Shown here in pieces: positions 1-64,000 of a stretch of DNA of 64,000 bases. Source of the DNA: Batillaria attramentaria (Eukaryota > Mollusca > Gastropoda > Batillariidae); NCBI GenBank assembly GCA_018292915.2, contig JACVVK020000316.1, forward strand, positions 223,501 to 287,500, written 5' to 3'. The translations under genes were made by a program, and so were the position numbers. Positions within the stretch are counted from its first letter, which is position 1. Each line of letters begins with the position of its first letter. The notes under the pieces were generated by a model that worked only from the letters and a program-made list of their open reading frames with translations, was not told the DNA's origin and ran no database searches.

Positions 1-279
1 GCACGATCGTGGCTTGAAGTGGTTTCTAGAGATCTGATTTCGGCGATTTCTGCGTGGGGTTTTAAAGAGATAAAAGACACGTACAAGCCTTTCTAGTGCA
101 CATCAGGTAAAGGCTTGCTGACTACAGCATTCATTCAACTCCAGTTTTATCAGTTAGCAACAAGCTGGTTCTTATTTATTAAGTTTTAAGTTTATTGTCA
201 TAGTTTACAAGGTAAAACTGCGCAAGATGTTACAAAAGAATAACATACATAAATAATGTAACAGATACTGTGGTCTTAC
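1..279. other. Start of the next intron
   Basis: No exon recognised. The first 70 bases resemble part of 7744 to 7850 (shared 'tggcttgaagtggtt'), so it is probably a dispersed repeat. Confidence 0.4.
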
Positions 280-52660
<52,381 letters not shown>

Positions 52661-52839
52661 GCTGGAACATCTACAACACTCCTCGCATGGTCACAAAAGC
52701 CATGACTATGAACAGACATACGAAATTCAAACTATATGTGCACGAGCCTTGCCGTGTCTGCACACGCCTCAAATCCTTCTTTACTTAATATTACAGGAGA
52801 CAGCTGAGGCCAATGAAAAAAAATTCGTTTACAGTCAGT

Positions 52840-52842
<3 letters not shown>

Positions 52843-52888
<46 letters not shown>
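52843..52888. repeat. (CT)n microsatellite upstream of the gene start
   Basis: About 23 CT units, about 180 bp upstream of the start codon; GA on the gene strand. A promoter role (GAGA-type element) is possible but not shown. Confidence 0.85.
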
Positions 52889-52893
<5 letters not shown>

Positions 52894-54205
52894 TTTATTT
52901 ATGTAGCGGGACCAGGGTGGGCGGTGGGGAGGGGGGGAGGGGAGGGGTTGGAGGGGTCACTTTGACAGAAAAAAAACCCAACTACTCGCAAGGTAGGTTT
53001 GTGGGCGGTGAATAATTAGGACAACTGGAAACAGCTACTGTTTTCTTTACGCCTAAAGTCCAACGCACGGAACATGGGCGTAGTTGTGTTGTAGTACCTT
53101 TGGCAGACACGGCTGTCATACGATGATGAACACAAGTTTTATGTTGATCAGTTCACCTAAACACGCCACCCTGTGTTGTATAAGGAATGCATCAACTACC
53201 AGTTCGGCTTGTTCAACAACAACAAGAAAAATAATTTACACCGAAAAGGAAGGAAGCACTTGTTCTGACTTACTTATCCAGAATATGGAGCAAAAATGCG
53301 GGTTGCTGTTTTTTCGCAAGGCGGGGGGTGGGAGGTGGGGTGGGAGGGAGGGGAGGGTGATGTTATAGTAAGTGTTGCTGTTGTTGTTGTTGTGGGTGTC
53401 GTCGTCTTCGTGGGGATGGGAGTATCCTTCTTTCTGTGTTTCCTATCTCTCTTTGTGTCCTTCCTTTGTTCCACTTTTCTGCTTGCTACGGTACAAGATG
53501 CAGGTAGTTTTTTGTTTGTTTGTTTTTTTGTTTCTGTTTGCTTTTTTTGGGGGTGTTTTTGTTGTTGTTTGTTTGTTTTGTTGTTGTTGTTTGGTGGTGG
53601 TTGTGTTTTGGTATGATGGAGCAGAAACAGTGTCAGTGATAAACAAAGAGGACTGGCCCCCATCCCATCAAGTTGTTTCTCCAAATTTCATGTTACTGAT
53701 ATTCTGTTTTTATCGTTATTGTTGCCAGTATTTTTTTCTTCTGTTCCGCCATAGCGTACCGGATCTAGAGCTTTGGTAGGTCTTACAGACTTGAAGAGAG
53801 GGAAAAAAAACGACAACAATAACAACAAAACAGACAAATAACATGATTTTTGGAGAACCAACTTTATGGGATGGGGCCATTCCTCCTTGTTTTATTTTGT
53901 CGTTGGTTTGTTGTTACTGTTTGTTTGTTTGTTTGTTTGTTTGTTTGTTTTAAAGGGTACGGCAAGTCAAGAGCACTATTGGGTTCAAATGACAGATAGT
54001 GAGGTCGTAAGCTGTAAGACAGCAACAGTTTTCGTGAACAAAGTACCATTTACTCAAAAATGCGCCGAAAACATCCTCTGCTTTCGGTTCCTGGGCTGCG
54101 CCATAATGCCGCACTCTTTTGCAAATGAGACGGGAAAGGTGCTGACGGTGACGTCACTCCCCCACCACTGTCGGCAGTGCCCGTTTTGAGCGGGTTGTTC
54201 CAGAG
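52889..54205. other. Upstream intergenic region
   Basis: Contains G-rich (52915 to 52960; 53320 to 53360) and GTT/GTTT-rich stretches (53510 to 53600; 53910 to 53950). No coding sequence recognised. Confidence 0.45.
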
Positions 54206-54223
54206 TATTATTTTGTGTTCGAG

Positions 54224-54471
54224 ATGCCACAGTGCAAAGCGTTTGGTTGTTTCGCAAACAGGGCATGTGTAAGAATGCAGATGGAAGCCACACAAGCTTT
54301 TTTGAATTTCCGAATCCAAACAAATCAAAGGAAAAACGGAGGTTTTGTGCGAAATGGTTGGAGACCTTGAAGAACGTTCGCTTGCCCCGCCGAGTGCAGG
54401 AATACTCCTGGAACAATCGAAAAAATTACTGTCTTGGCATCATGCAGCATGAAAGTGATTGTGAAACATAA
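54224..54471 (+). pseudogene. THAP-type zinc-finger fragment, frameshifted
   Basis: Starts MPQCKAFGCFANR in one frame and continues CKNADGSHTSFFEFPNPNKS, KRRFCAKWLETLKN in another. This fits a THAP domain (C2CH, starting with a Met-Pro-x-Cys pattern, with a conserved Trp). The final C..H region (NYCLGIMQHESDCE) looks degenerate. THAP domains occur in P-element-like transposases and host regulators. No downstream coding sequence is seen, so it is a relic. Confidence 0.55.
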
Positions 54472-54634
54472 TCTTTCCGTGATTCACAAGTTTCACTAAA
54501 CAATACGTCACTGACAGCTGACCACAAGCTAAATGTGAGAAGGGGCAGGCAGCGGCATGCCCTCAGATAAAACAACCTTTAGTCATGTACTTTTCTTTCA
54601 TTGTCTTTCATTCTTGGCTACATATTTCTGTCTT

Positions 54635-56045
54635 GATTTGCATAGCAGTGTGTATACAGCTGTGTGTTTACTCCATGTACTAGCAGTGTGTATACAGCTG
54701 TGTGTTTACTCCATGTACTGGAGACAATGTCTGCCTGTCCTCGTTATACTGTCCCAGTATAGTGGGGACAATGTCTGCCTGTCCTCGTTATACTGTCCCA
54801 GTATAGTGGGGACAATGTCTGCCTGTCCTCGTTATACTGTCCCAGTATAGTGGGGACAATGTCTGCCTGTCCTCGTTATACTGTCCCAGTATAGTGGGGA
54901 CAATGTCTGCCTGTCCTTGTTACACTATCATAATATATTGAGGACAATGTCTGCCTGTCCTTATTACACTATCATAATATAGTGGGGACAATGTCTGCCT
55001 GTCCTTGTTACACTATCATAATATAGTGGGGACAATGTCTGCCTGTCGTTATTACACTATCATAATATAGTGGGGACAATGTCTGCCTGTCCTTGTTACA
55101 CTATCATAATATAGTGGGGACAATGTCTGCCTGTCGTTATTACACTATCATAATATAGTGGGGACAATGTCTGCCTGTCCTTGTTACACTATCATAATAT
55201 AGTGGGGACAATGTCTGCCTGTCCTCGTTATACTGTCCCAGTATAGTGGGGACAATGTCTGCCTGTCCTTGTTACACTATCATAATATAGTGGGGACAAT
55301 GTCTGCCTGTCCTCGTTATACTGTCCCAGTATAGTGGGGACAATGTCTGCCTGTCCTTGTTACACTATCATAATATAGTGGGGACAATGTCTGCCTGTCC
55401 TCGTTATACTGTCCCAGTATAGTGGGGACAATGTCTGCCTGTCCTTGTTACACTATCATAATATAGTGGGGACAATGTCTGCCTGTCGTTATTACACTAT
55501 CATAATATAGTGGGGACAATGTCTGCCTGTCGTTATTACACTATCATAATATAGTGGGGACAATGTCTGCCTGTCCTTATTACACTATCATAATATAGTG
55601 GGGACAATGTCTACCTGTCGTTATTACACTATCATAATATAGTGGGGACAATGTCGGCCTGTCGTTATTACACTATCATAATATAGTGGGGACAATGTCT
55701 GCCTGTCGTTATTACACTATCATAATATAGTGGGGACAATGTCGGCCTGTCGTTATTACACTATCATAATATAGTGGGGACAATGTCTGCCTGTCGTTAT
55801 TACACTATCATAATATAGTGGGGACAATGTCTGCCTGTCCTTATTACACTATCATAATACAGTGGGGACAATGTCTACCTGTCCTTATTACACTATCATA
55901 ATATAGTGGGGACAATGTCTGCCTGTCGTTATTACACTATCATAATATAGTGGGGACAATGTCGGCCTGTCCTTAATATAGTGGGGACAATGTCTGCCTG
56001 TCGTTGTTACACTATCATAATATAGTGGGGACAATGTCCTTGTTA
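54635..56045. repeat. 44-bp minisatellite, about 30 copies, two unit types
   Basis: Units of 'tatagtggggacaatgtctg' plus 'cctgtccttgttacactatc'. An alternative form carries 'ctcgttatactgtcccag', and the two forms alternate in the first half. Confidence 0.95.
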
Positions 56046-56381
56046 CGCTGTCATAGTACAAGGTCAAAAATGGAATGGGTGCAATATTTACATTTCGTGC
56101 ACTTTTTTTTTACCTTGGAAAACATGTTTACATGCCTGTGTTAGCATTCCGATATGAACAATTTGTAATCACGCTCACTCCCTTGTTTCTTTGCTTTTAA
56201 ATGCAAATCTTTGTGACGGGTGACAGACCTATAGCAGATATTCGGATCAGAATGCATAAGTTTGTTGTTCTTTGGAATAAAAGCTAGATGGTCGAGGGTT
56301 CCAATCTTGACAAGGTGAGCATTTACAAAAAGCATGCATTCTTCAGTGTCCAAAATGTCTGTGAAATCATCTCCATATGTA

Positions 56382-56383
<2 letters not shown>

Positions 56384-56469
<86 letters not shown>
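56384..56469. repeat. (GT)n microsatellite
   Basis: About 42 units. Confidence 0.95.
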
Positions 56470-56472
<3 letters not shown>

Positions 56473-56629
56473 AATAATAATGCAAGATGACACGTAGAGT
56501 CTGAAGGACAGAAAAAGAATTCAAACCACGAAGTCTTGCGTAAGTTTACGCTGCAGCATGTAGAACGCTTTGACATTGCTGTCTCGTTTCTCAAGGTCGA
56601 TGTAATGAAAGAATGTAGAACCGCGCGCG

Positions 56630-56634
<5 letters not shown>

Positions 56635-56662
<28 letters not shown>
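56635..56662. repeat. (GA)n microsatellite
   Basis: About 13 units. Confidence 0.93.
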
Positions 56663-56666
<4 letters not shown>

Positions 56667-56949
56667 GCAGAATGACAGAATGAAAAAGAGTGTAGTTAAG
56701 TAATTCACTGCACAATCTGTCTGACTTTAATGTCCACATGCCCGCCATTCATGTGACGTGTGACAGCGTGTCCCTGTATGTAGTTGGCAATGTCTTGCAC
56801 TGAGTTGTACTTGACACCCAGTTGGGCGAGAAAGGGGAGAGAAGTGGGGACCAAACCAAGACATTTCCTCTTAGAACATCTCTGAGTGTATTCTGTGACA
56901 TTTGAATGTACACTAGTACAATCGACATATGTAGGCACATGTAGGTTGG

Positions 56950-57210
56950 ATTGTCCCTACCTGACTCGACTCCTACCTGCAGAGCGGGTGCCTCTTCGAC
57001 TCTTTCAGTGTGCTTCTCTTGTTATGACACATCTCATGATATGGATAATTACGCGTCCGGCACCGCAGGTTCCGTAGTTCCCTGGCCTGGTTGACGAATG
57101 GGTATTTACGACAGGAAGCGCGGAATGCGGCCCTGCCTAGTAATCTCAAACCACATGGATGCCCGTAGCATCGTCATACTCATCCTCATCATCATCATCA
57201 TGCATAAAAA
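56950..57210 (+). mobile_element. SINE family B, headless copy
   Basis: 'tgatatggataattacgcg', 'gtagttccctggcctgg', 'gaagcgcggaatgcggccct' match the body of the copy at 9622. Ends in a CAT run next to another SINE B copy. Confidence 0.7.
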
Positions 57211-58247
57211 TACCGGTCCCCGTAGTGTAGTGGTTAGCGCTTCGGACCATGGACCGGGAGACCCGGTGTAGCATCCGGTCCGGTCCCCCCTCTGAAGTAG
57301 TCCCCCGGGGGACCAATTCGTGGCAAAAACTGCTCTATAATGGTCCCCCCCTTAGACATCCAGCCTCGTTTTCGACTGGTCCCCCTGGGCGATTTTGGTC
57401 CCCCCTCGCATCCAAAATAGGCCCCCTCTCGAACTGGTCCCCCTCTTTTCTAACCAATGTAGAGCTATGTCAGTATTTATTTTTAACTTTATTGTTACAA
57501 AACTTTATTGTCCCCAAAAGCACAGGGCCATAGGAACATTTTTTTTCTTTTTTTCCGATTTATGTGCTTGTTGTTATTTTTGTGTGTGTGAGATATATTT
57601 GTTTGGTTGTGTTCTTGTTTCTTTCAGTTGTTTTTTTGCATTGGTTGTTTTTTGCTGTCCACATTTCCTGTCATTTTTTTAAAACTGGAAATAGCATTTA
57701 GAGAATAACATCAAAGACCAAGTATCTAATATTTTCTATACAACGCCATAGAAAAATATTTCTTCAAAATTAAGTAAGTGTCCATGACATGAAAACTAGT
57801 TGCCACCTTTGGCTTTCAGCGTACTTCAAGTAGACAGTCAAGACTGAGTACCAGTGTCTCAAATCATGACCCTTGAAACAACAAAAACAGCAGAAGACTA
57901 ACAGTTCTGGTCTAAGGAGTGACACAAAAAACAGGAGCAAAGTGATGTCCAAGATTCATTATATAAATTACTCTGTCTGTTTTCAATGGGGCCGATTGCC
58001 AAACTGGCCCGTATTTCAGCCACCTAGGTTGTCGGCCTGGAGCCTCTCTTGTGAACACATACACGGGCGTGTCCAAGAGGGTGGCTGCAGCAAATATCTC
58101 AACCTCGGTGGCCCAAGTACGGAATGAATTGTCGTGTACTTATAATTATAGGCATGTTTGACACGAGTCACGTGACGTGTCAAGAAGCGTGGCGACCGTT
58201 TTCTCATCCCACAAAAAAAATAAATAAAAGAAAAGAAAAAACAAATC

Positions 58248-58434
58248 TAAACTTTTAAAAGTGATTTAACTTCGTAGATTTGCCGTTCTATGTAGCCTAT
58301 ACTTTTGTTTTTTAGTGGCGACCGTTTCCTCATCCCACAAAAAAAAAAAAAGAGAAAATAAAAAAAACAAAAGTATAGGCTACATAGAACATCAAATCTA
58401 CGAAGTTAAATCACTTTTAAAAGTTTAGATTTGA
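58248..58434. repeat. Inverted repeat inside the transposon
   Basis: About 70 bp from 58248 (e.g. 'aaagtgatttaacttcgtag') is complementary to about 58360 to 58434 ('ctacgaagttaaatcacttt'). The loop between is about 50 bp. Confidence 0.8.
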
Positions 58435-58518
58435 CACTGTAACCTTGACCCAGTTCAAGATCATCTTGAATAACATCTCTGTACAAAAATGAAAATAATT
58501 ATACATATAACGAAAGAG

Positions 58519-58549
<31 letters not shown>

Positions 58550-58661
58550 TGTGTGTTTGCGTGCGTGCGTGCGTGAGTGAGTGTGCACGCGTGCGTGCGT
58601 GCGTGCATAATGTGTGTGTGTGTGTGTTTGAGAGATGGGGGGAGGAGAGAAAGTGTGGGGG

Positions 58662-58697
<36 letters not shown>
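58519..58697. repeat. GT, GCGT and GA microsatellites
   Basis: Compound runs within the transposon interior. Confidence 0.92.
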
Positions 58698-58698
<1 letters not shown>

Positions 58699-59654
58699 AG
58701 AGTCACGTTTTCTACTGAGTTGACACACACTATAACAATAAAGTTAAAAATAAATACTGACATAGCTCTACATTGGTTAGAAAAGAGGGGGACCAGTTCG
58801 AGAGGGGGCCTATTTTGGATGCGAGGGGGGACCAAAATCGCCCAGGGGGACCAGTCGAAAACGAGGCTGGATGTCTAAGGGGGGACCATTATAGAGCAGT
58901 TTTTGCCACGAATTGGTCCCCCGGGGGACTGCTTCAGAGGGGGGACCGGACCGGATCCTACACCGGGTTCGAGTCCCAGCCGGGGCAAGCGGAATTTTTC
59001 CTACCTAGGTCGGCTCCTACCCAGAGGGGGTGTGCCATGGGCCCAATGGGGAGGCTGTTGCCACACAGCCGAGATTCACCCACTTCACAGGTGAGACTTT
59101 GGGGGTGCTTCCCTTGATATGACACGTCTTATGATGTGGATGATTACACGGCCGGCACCGCAGGTGCCGTAGTTCCCGGGCCTGGTTAATGCCGTGATAT
59201 TTATGACAGGAAGCGCGGAATGCGGCCCTGTCCCGCAGTCCCAAACCACATGGACCTCCATAGCACCATCTTAACACCATCCTGATTTCCATCATCATGC
59301 ATAATAATTTTAAAAATTGCCCCAACTTTCGAGCCCCCCGTGGATTCCACCCATGACCTGGGAGAGAAAACCACTGAAGCTGGCAAAAGAGTTGAGGCAG
59401 CAAAAAAAAAAAAAAATGCTACAGCTTCCGAGTCTTCCGTGGAATTCATCCATGAGCCTGGGAAGCATCACCAGTGGAGCTGGCGAAGAGGTGGGGCAGA
59501 AAAAGCCCTCAATGCCCCAGTTGAAATCACATGTGAAGATCTTTCTCTTTCGTCAAGTCTTCCATTGGAAGCTTTTGCCGATATGGTCTGTCTGTCTCCT
59601 CATCGTTTGATCTGATCTCGCTGTATCTTCCAAGCTGTATAGTGAGTGAGTGGG

Positions 59655-59745
59655 TGGGTGTTTGGGGGTTTAACCTTCTTGTCCACCACACACGGGGCAA
59701 CGATGAAAAAGCCAGCACAATACCTGGCCCCAGCCAAATATCCAA
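59655..59745 (-). mobile_element. SINE family A, truncated
   Basis: 'gggggtttaaccttcttgt', 'aaaagccagcacaatacc'. Confidence 0.65.
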
Positions 59746-59779
59746 ATTGTATAGTGGGAGTGGGTTGAAATGGAAGAGA

Positions 59780-59794
59780 TGTGTGTGTGTGTGC

Positions 59795-59893
<99 letters not shown>

Positions 59894-59930
59894 TGCGTGT
59901 GTGCGTGCGTGCGTGCGTGCGTGCGCGCGT
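59780..59930. repeat. (GT)n(GCGT)n microsatellite
   Basis: Long GT run then GCGT units, about 150 bp. Confidence 0.95.
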
Positions 59931-60064
59931 ATGTTAACGTGAAATGTGTGCCGTATATATGCATACGGACGGAGATAACATGCAAGAAACAGCATGCAAA
60001 TGATCTGGGCGTATAGGGCAGCACGCCGTATGAATAACAAGCAGGACACAAAAAGTAGGCGAGG

Positions 60065-60235
60065 TGGTTGACTGCGGGTTTAACACACTTTTCAACAACG
60101 TAAGGGTGATGTCAAACACGGGAACATCAAAGAAAATTTGCTTTTTTTCTCTCTCTCGTCCACAGGGAAGTCCGTCTCACGACCCTAACATTCAAAGCTG
60201 AACGCTCTTCCTGCTCTGCTAAGCCAGCTGTCCAT
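60065..60235 (-). mobile_element. SINE family A, diverged
   Basis: 'tgcgggtttaacacactttt', 'aagggtgatgtcaaacacgg', 'cagggaagtccgtctcacga', 'aagctgaacgctcttcc'. Confidence 0.6.
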
Positions 60236-60374
60236 CAGAATGTATTTAAAGTGAACACGACAAACTTATTAATAAGATAAATACATAGTTGTTTACATCG
60301 GGCTTTAGAAGATTGAAACAGTAAAAAAAAAAATCACAATCATCTCCATAAAATGCTAGACTTAAATTATTCGT

Positions 60375-60530
60375 CTCTTCCGGCAGCCAGGATCGAGGAG
60401 TTTGTAGAACGTTGACCTTAGAATGATGGGGGTTAGAGTTCGGATCCGGTGTGAGAACCAAGTGTTTGTGATGGTTTATGCCTCCTTGCCCCGTCTCTGA
60501 TCATCATGTGTTGGAAAAGAATTGAAAAGA
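60375..60530 (+). mobile_element. SINE family A, diverged, plus strand
   Basis: 'gtagaacgttgacctta', 'agagttcggatccgg', 'ccttgccccgtctctgatca'. Confidence 0.5.
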
Positions 60531-61120
60531 ATGTTTGGCATGCAAACCACCGATCCGGCAAATCTTATTTTTGTTTTTGTCATTCTTCTTCCAGCCAAAG
60601 CAGTCTGTACGTAGGCAAAGAAAGGCAAGGATTTCCTCATAATCGTAAACCTTTCTGTCATCCCATTTTACACCTTCAATGAGCTTTAAGGACTTTCAAA
60701 TTTATAGTTACTTTCTTTTAAGTTGCTGTCAAACACCCACCCACCCTTCTCTTCAGTTGCTGCAGTGTGGCGCTCTTGTCACGTCGTGGAGTAGAAATAA
60801 AAGCTACAGTCATTAACGACACATTTGTCACTGTCATTCTTCACATGGTTTCGCTTGTCACGTCTTGACGGGCTGACGGACAGTTTTTGCATTTCTTTAC
60901 TGGAGCGCTGTCTCTTTGCCGTCACGATGCAGTCAGGTGAAACGTCTTGTCACTTTCGTCCTCTTTCAAGTTTGGAGTAGAACAAAATAAAGAAATACAG
61001 TAGTGTTTTATCACAGTATGTAACAGTTATGTTGTGAGTTACAGAGTAGAGTGTTCAGCCAATGTGTGATTAGTTCTGTGTGAACAATGGTAAATATTGT
61101 ATTATAGCCGAGTAGGATTG
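60531..61120. other. Intergenic sequence without recognised content
   Basis: Nothing beyond ordinary sequence seen. Confidence 0.45.
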
Positions 61121-61239
61121 TAGGACTGTGTTGTTGTTGTGTTGTTGTTGTTGTTGTTGTTTGATGGGTTGGTGTGGTTGTTTGTGGGTGTTGGTGTTGT
61201 TTGGTTTTGTTTGTTTCGGTTTATCGGTTTTGATTTTTG

Positions 61240-61316
<77 letters not shown>
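61240..61316. repeat. (GT)n microsatellite
   Basis: About 38 units. Confidence 0.95.
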
Positions 61317-61318
<2 letters not shown>

Positions 61319-62610
61319 CACAACTTGCCCACAAGTAGACGACTGGTGTTCTTTGGTTTTTTTCTAAGTTTATGACTGACAATTTTAATTGAACATCTTG
61401 TATTCACATACAACACGCTATGTTGTACAAGTTTTCCATTTTTTGCAACATTGTCATGAACTGCATGAAGGTTTACAACTGCCGGCATTCGTGAGAGAGC
61501 TGTTTGCGAAGTAAGTTTTTTTTTTTTTTTTTGGCATTGTTTTGTTTTGTTTGTTTGTTTGTTTGTTTGTTTGTTTGTTTGTTTTTAACCCACAGTGCTG
61601 GGGACAAAAATCAAAGGAAATAGTCAGAGCAAACGGTAAAAGGGACATCACTCCTGTCGCACCGTCTCTAGACTCCAGAGTGCAGTCCCTCTTCCCCTGA
61701 AAGACTCTGTGCCCCAGAGAGAGCACTGTCTCAAGCTACGTCTGACAGTTACGCAAAGTGACAACAGTGAAACAAATGGAAATGTGAAGAAAATGATATT
61801 TTTTCGTTAGAACACCTTTAGTGTCTTTATCTTTATTCTGAGATTAAATGATACAAAATAAAGAAAATCAGCTGCCATCTTGAAACTTGACCGTACTTGC
61901 TCGATCCCCCTTGCCTTTTCTGCCTCACACGAAATACACCGGTAGTTCCGTTACTGTGTTGTTATGGAAGTGATATGCTATGTGATATTAATGCATTAAC
62001 ACATGACTTGATGAATTGATTGGTATCGTCCGCTGAATACAGTCAACTGGCGTTTAATGTTACATACCTTGGCTGACTCTCGAATAAAATAAATAAATAA
62101 ATAAACGTGTGTGTGTGTGTGTGGGGGGGGGGGTGTGAGTGTGTGTTTTAAATAATGACATCAAAGATCCACAGAAACAAAAGATAGACGTCAATGTGAT
62201 GTGATTATCCTGGTGTGTTTCATCTGTGAGTTATGTTCCTTTGACGACTCCCGAATTGGAGAAAGTTAAAAAAAACAAAAAAAAAAAACGAGATGAATGT
62301 TATGATGGCATGGGTGGGTTATCCTGTGATTCTTTAGAGTTCCTTCCCTTCAACGACTCTCAAATTGGAGAGAGTTAAAAGCTTCACAAAACAACAACAA
62401 CAACAACAACAACAAAAAACCGAGATGACCATTATGAAGGCGTGATTTTCCCGGTCAGTAATCATGGTGTGAGTCGTAGCGGCATGAGGACAGTCTTGTA
62501 GTCTCTATCATCGCCTGTGATTGCCTCCCGTTTTAACCTTCTTCCACTGCCACACACCGGCGGCTGAAACATACAACACACCACGTGGTACATGTACTAG
62601 TAAAGGAGAG
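61317..62610. other. Intergenic sequence
   Basis: T run near 61510 and GTTT run at 61545 to 61583. Two related ~110-bp blocks near 62230 and 62350 share 'ttcctt...acgactc...aattggagagagttaaa' and 'cgagatga', so they are a small duplication. Confidence 0.5.
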
Positions 62611-62614
62611 GCGA

Positions 62615-62792
62615 AGGGGGTGGGGTGGGTGTTTGTGTGTTTAGCGTCCTTTTCCACCATATACGGGTGATATCAAAGACGGGGCAACGATGAAAAAGCC
62701 AGCACAAATATTTGGCCCCAGCCAGGATACGAACTCACGACCCGAGCATCAGAAGTCCAACGCTCTACCATTCGGCCACCCCGGCTCCCCAG
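62615..62792 (-). mobile_element. SINE family A, near full length
   Basis: 'gtgtttagcgtccttttcca' through 'gaactcacgacccgagcatc' to 'ctctaccattcggccacccc'. Ends with the tRNA-like head. Confidence 0.8.
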
Positions 62793-62819
62793 TAAAGGAG
62801 AGGCCGACATGTGGATATG

Positions 62820-63262
62820 GCAATACTGCTAAATAACGGAACTCTAATAAATATTGCAACACTGCTATATGCGCTAAATAATGGAACACTGCAAAAGACT
62901 GGAACACGGGTAAATGTTGGAACACTGCAAAAGACTGGAACATGAGTAAATGTTGGAACACTGCAAAAGACTGGAACATGAGTAAATATTGGAACACTGC
63001 TAAAGACTGGAACACGAGTAAATGTTGGAACACTGCAAAAGACTGGAACATGAGTAAATGTTGGAACACTGCAAAAGACTGGAACATGAGTAAATGTTGG
63101 AACACTGCAAAAGACTGGAACATGAGTAAATGTTGGAACACTGCATAAAGACTGGAACATGAGTAAATGTTGGAACACTGCAAAAAGACTGGAACATGAG
63201 TAAATGTTGGAACACTGCTAAAGACTGGAACATGAGTAAATGTTGGAACACTGCTAAATCAG
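62820..63262. repeat. 36-bp minisatellite
   Basis: About 11 units of 'aaagactggaacatgagtaa' plus 'atgttggaacactgc'. A degenerate tail continues to about 63420. Confidence 0.94.
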
Positions 63263-63869
63263 TATGCTTAATATTGGAACAATGCTAAAAATTGCCGGGA
63301 ACACTACTACACGTTGGAACACTGCTAAATGCCGGAACATTTCTAACTATGCTAAATATTTGGGAACAAATTGCCAAAACTGGAACACTACTCATTGGAA
63401 CACTGCTAAATATTGGTACACAGCAAACGGCAGCTCGGATTCGGTCAGCCGGGTGGGTATGGTTCAGCTGTGAGAATTGCTCCTGTTCTGTGTACACAAT
63501 ATCAGCCGCTTTCAAGTTTCCCTCTCGCTATCGTGAACTACAAGTGCCTGCCGTTTGAGCTTCCGCGGCAAGGGAAGTAATCATATTTACGCTTCACATC
63601 AACTGATTACCGGACTGCCTCCCTTGTACAGAAGTGGAGAACAAAATGAACACACAGTAGAGGCGTGCAACGGCCGATAACTGACGCTAGGAGGCGCGTG
63701 TCAATATATGTACCACGTGAACCAGACGTTGAAAAATCTCAAAGACGACACTAAGCAGTGTTCTGGAGCGCATATGGGCTTTTTCGAGCCCAGAGATAAT
63801 TACGGAGCTGAAACTGAACTATATTTTAATGAGCTGGAATTAATTGACGAATTTAAGTGATGAACTAAA

Positions 63870-64000
63870 CTACAATGAAGTGGATGAGCAGAACCTAACT
63901 GATGATGAACTGAACTGAACTGATAAGGAACTGATGATGAACTGAACTGAACTGATACGAAACTGATGATGAACTGAACTGAACTTAGCTGAGAACTGAT
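63870..64000. repeat. Short direct repeat (AACTGATGATGAACTGAACTG)n
   Basis: Units of 'ctgatgatgaactgaactga' at the right edge; may continue outside. Confidence 0.8.

Larger units (their letters stand above)
57267..58962. mobile_element. 1.7-kb non-autonomous DNA transposon with ~230-bp terminal inverted repeats
   Basis: Left end 57267 to 57497 and right end 58733 to 58962 are near-perfect reverse complements, starting TGTAGCATCCGG and ending CCGGATCCTACA. Flanked by a 4-bp CCGG duplication. The interior has no transposase. TGT...ACA ends with a 4-bp duplication resemble Ginger-type elements (tentative). Confidence 0.85.
57216..59405 (+). mobile_element. SINE family B, split by a transposon
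   Basis: Head 'ggtccccgtagtgtagtgg' at 57219 to the point 'gagacccgg' (57266), then from 58963 'ccgggttcgagtcccagcc' (B box) to the tail near 59405. The two parts join exactly once the insert and one CCGG are removed. A second partial tail follows to about 59500. Confidence 0.8.

Noticed and set aside
57249..57682. ORFs across the transposon end
   Set aside because: They read through the terminal inverted repeat and a T-rich stretch; no transposase motif.

Overview
This is a stretch of animal (metazoan) nuclear DNA, most likely from a marine mollusc such as a gastropod. The organism is inferred, not read directly. The support is a multi-exon gene with GT-AG introns, several families of tRNA-derived SINE-like repeats, a LINE fragment, DNA transposons, and very many micro- and minisatellites. 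No bacterial operons, rRNA genes, free-standing tRNA genes or CRISPR arrays were seen.

One very large gene fills positions 280 to 52660 on the minus strand and continues past the left edge. I reconstructed 42 coding exons (about 8.1 kb of coding sequence, about 2,700 codons). A signal-peptide exon lies at 52.6 kb. It is followed by eleven tandem FTP domains (fucolectin/tachylectin-4/pentraxin-1 type; F5/8-C-like lectin fold), each built from two exons (50.0 to 21.8 kb). The C-terminal part, 17.0 to 0.3 kb, has four MAM domains, each split over three exons. Three proline/threonine-rich linker exons follow MAM1, MAM2 and MAM4. The C-terminus (anchor, tail or secreted end) lies outside the window.

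The most unusual point is the order of exons. In the first two MAM units a complete two-exon FTP domain lies between the first and second MAM exons. This gives a lectin domain nested inside a MAM domain, seen twice in the same arrangement. All FTP exons are symmetric phase 1-1, so the insert could be included or skipped without changing the frame.

The exons are conserved at splice sites, cysteines and core motifs, but five exons carry small indels that break or shift the frame: FTP3a, FTP6b, FTP10a, FTP11b and MAM2-N. Either the gene is decaying in places, or the assembly has residual indel errors. FTP3a can be rescued by an internal in-frame acceptor.

Most introns carry a minisatellite (units 20 to 84 bp). 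Several of these arrays have copied an exon/intron boundary, leaving rows of decoy splice sites beside the real one. The introns also hold SINE-like repeats, a 5'-truncated LINE, a two-copy MITE-like element and three copies of a roughly 300-bp GC-rich dispersed repeat.

Upstream of the gene (52.7 to 64 kb) I found no intact gene. This part holds a frameshifted THAP zinc-finger fragment, a 44-bp minisatellite of about 1.3 kb, a 1.7-kb terminal-inverted-repeat transposon inserted in a SINE with a CCGG target duplication, and more SINEs and microsatellites.
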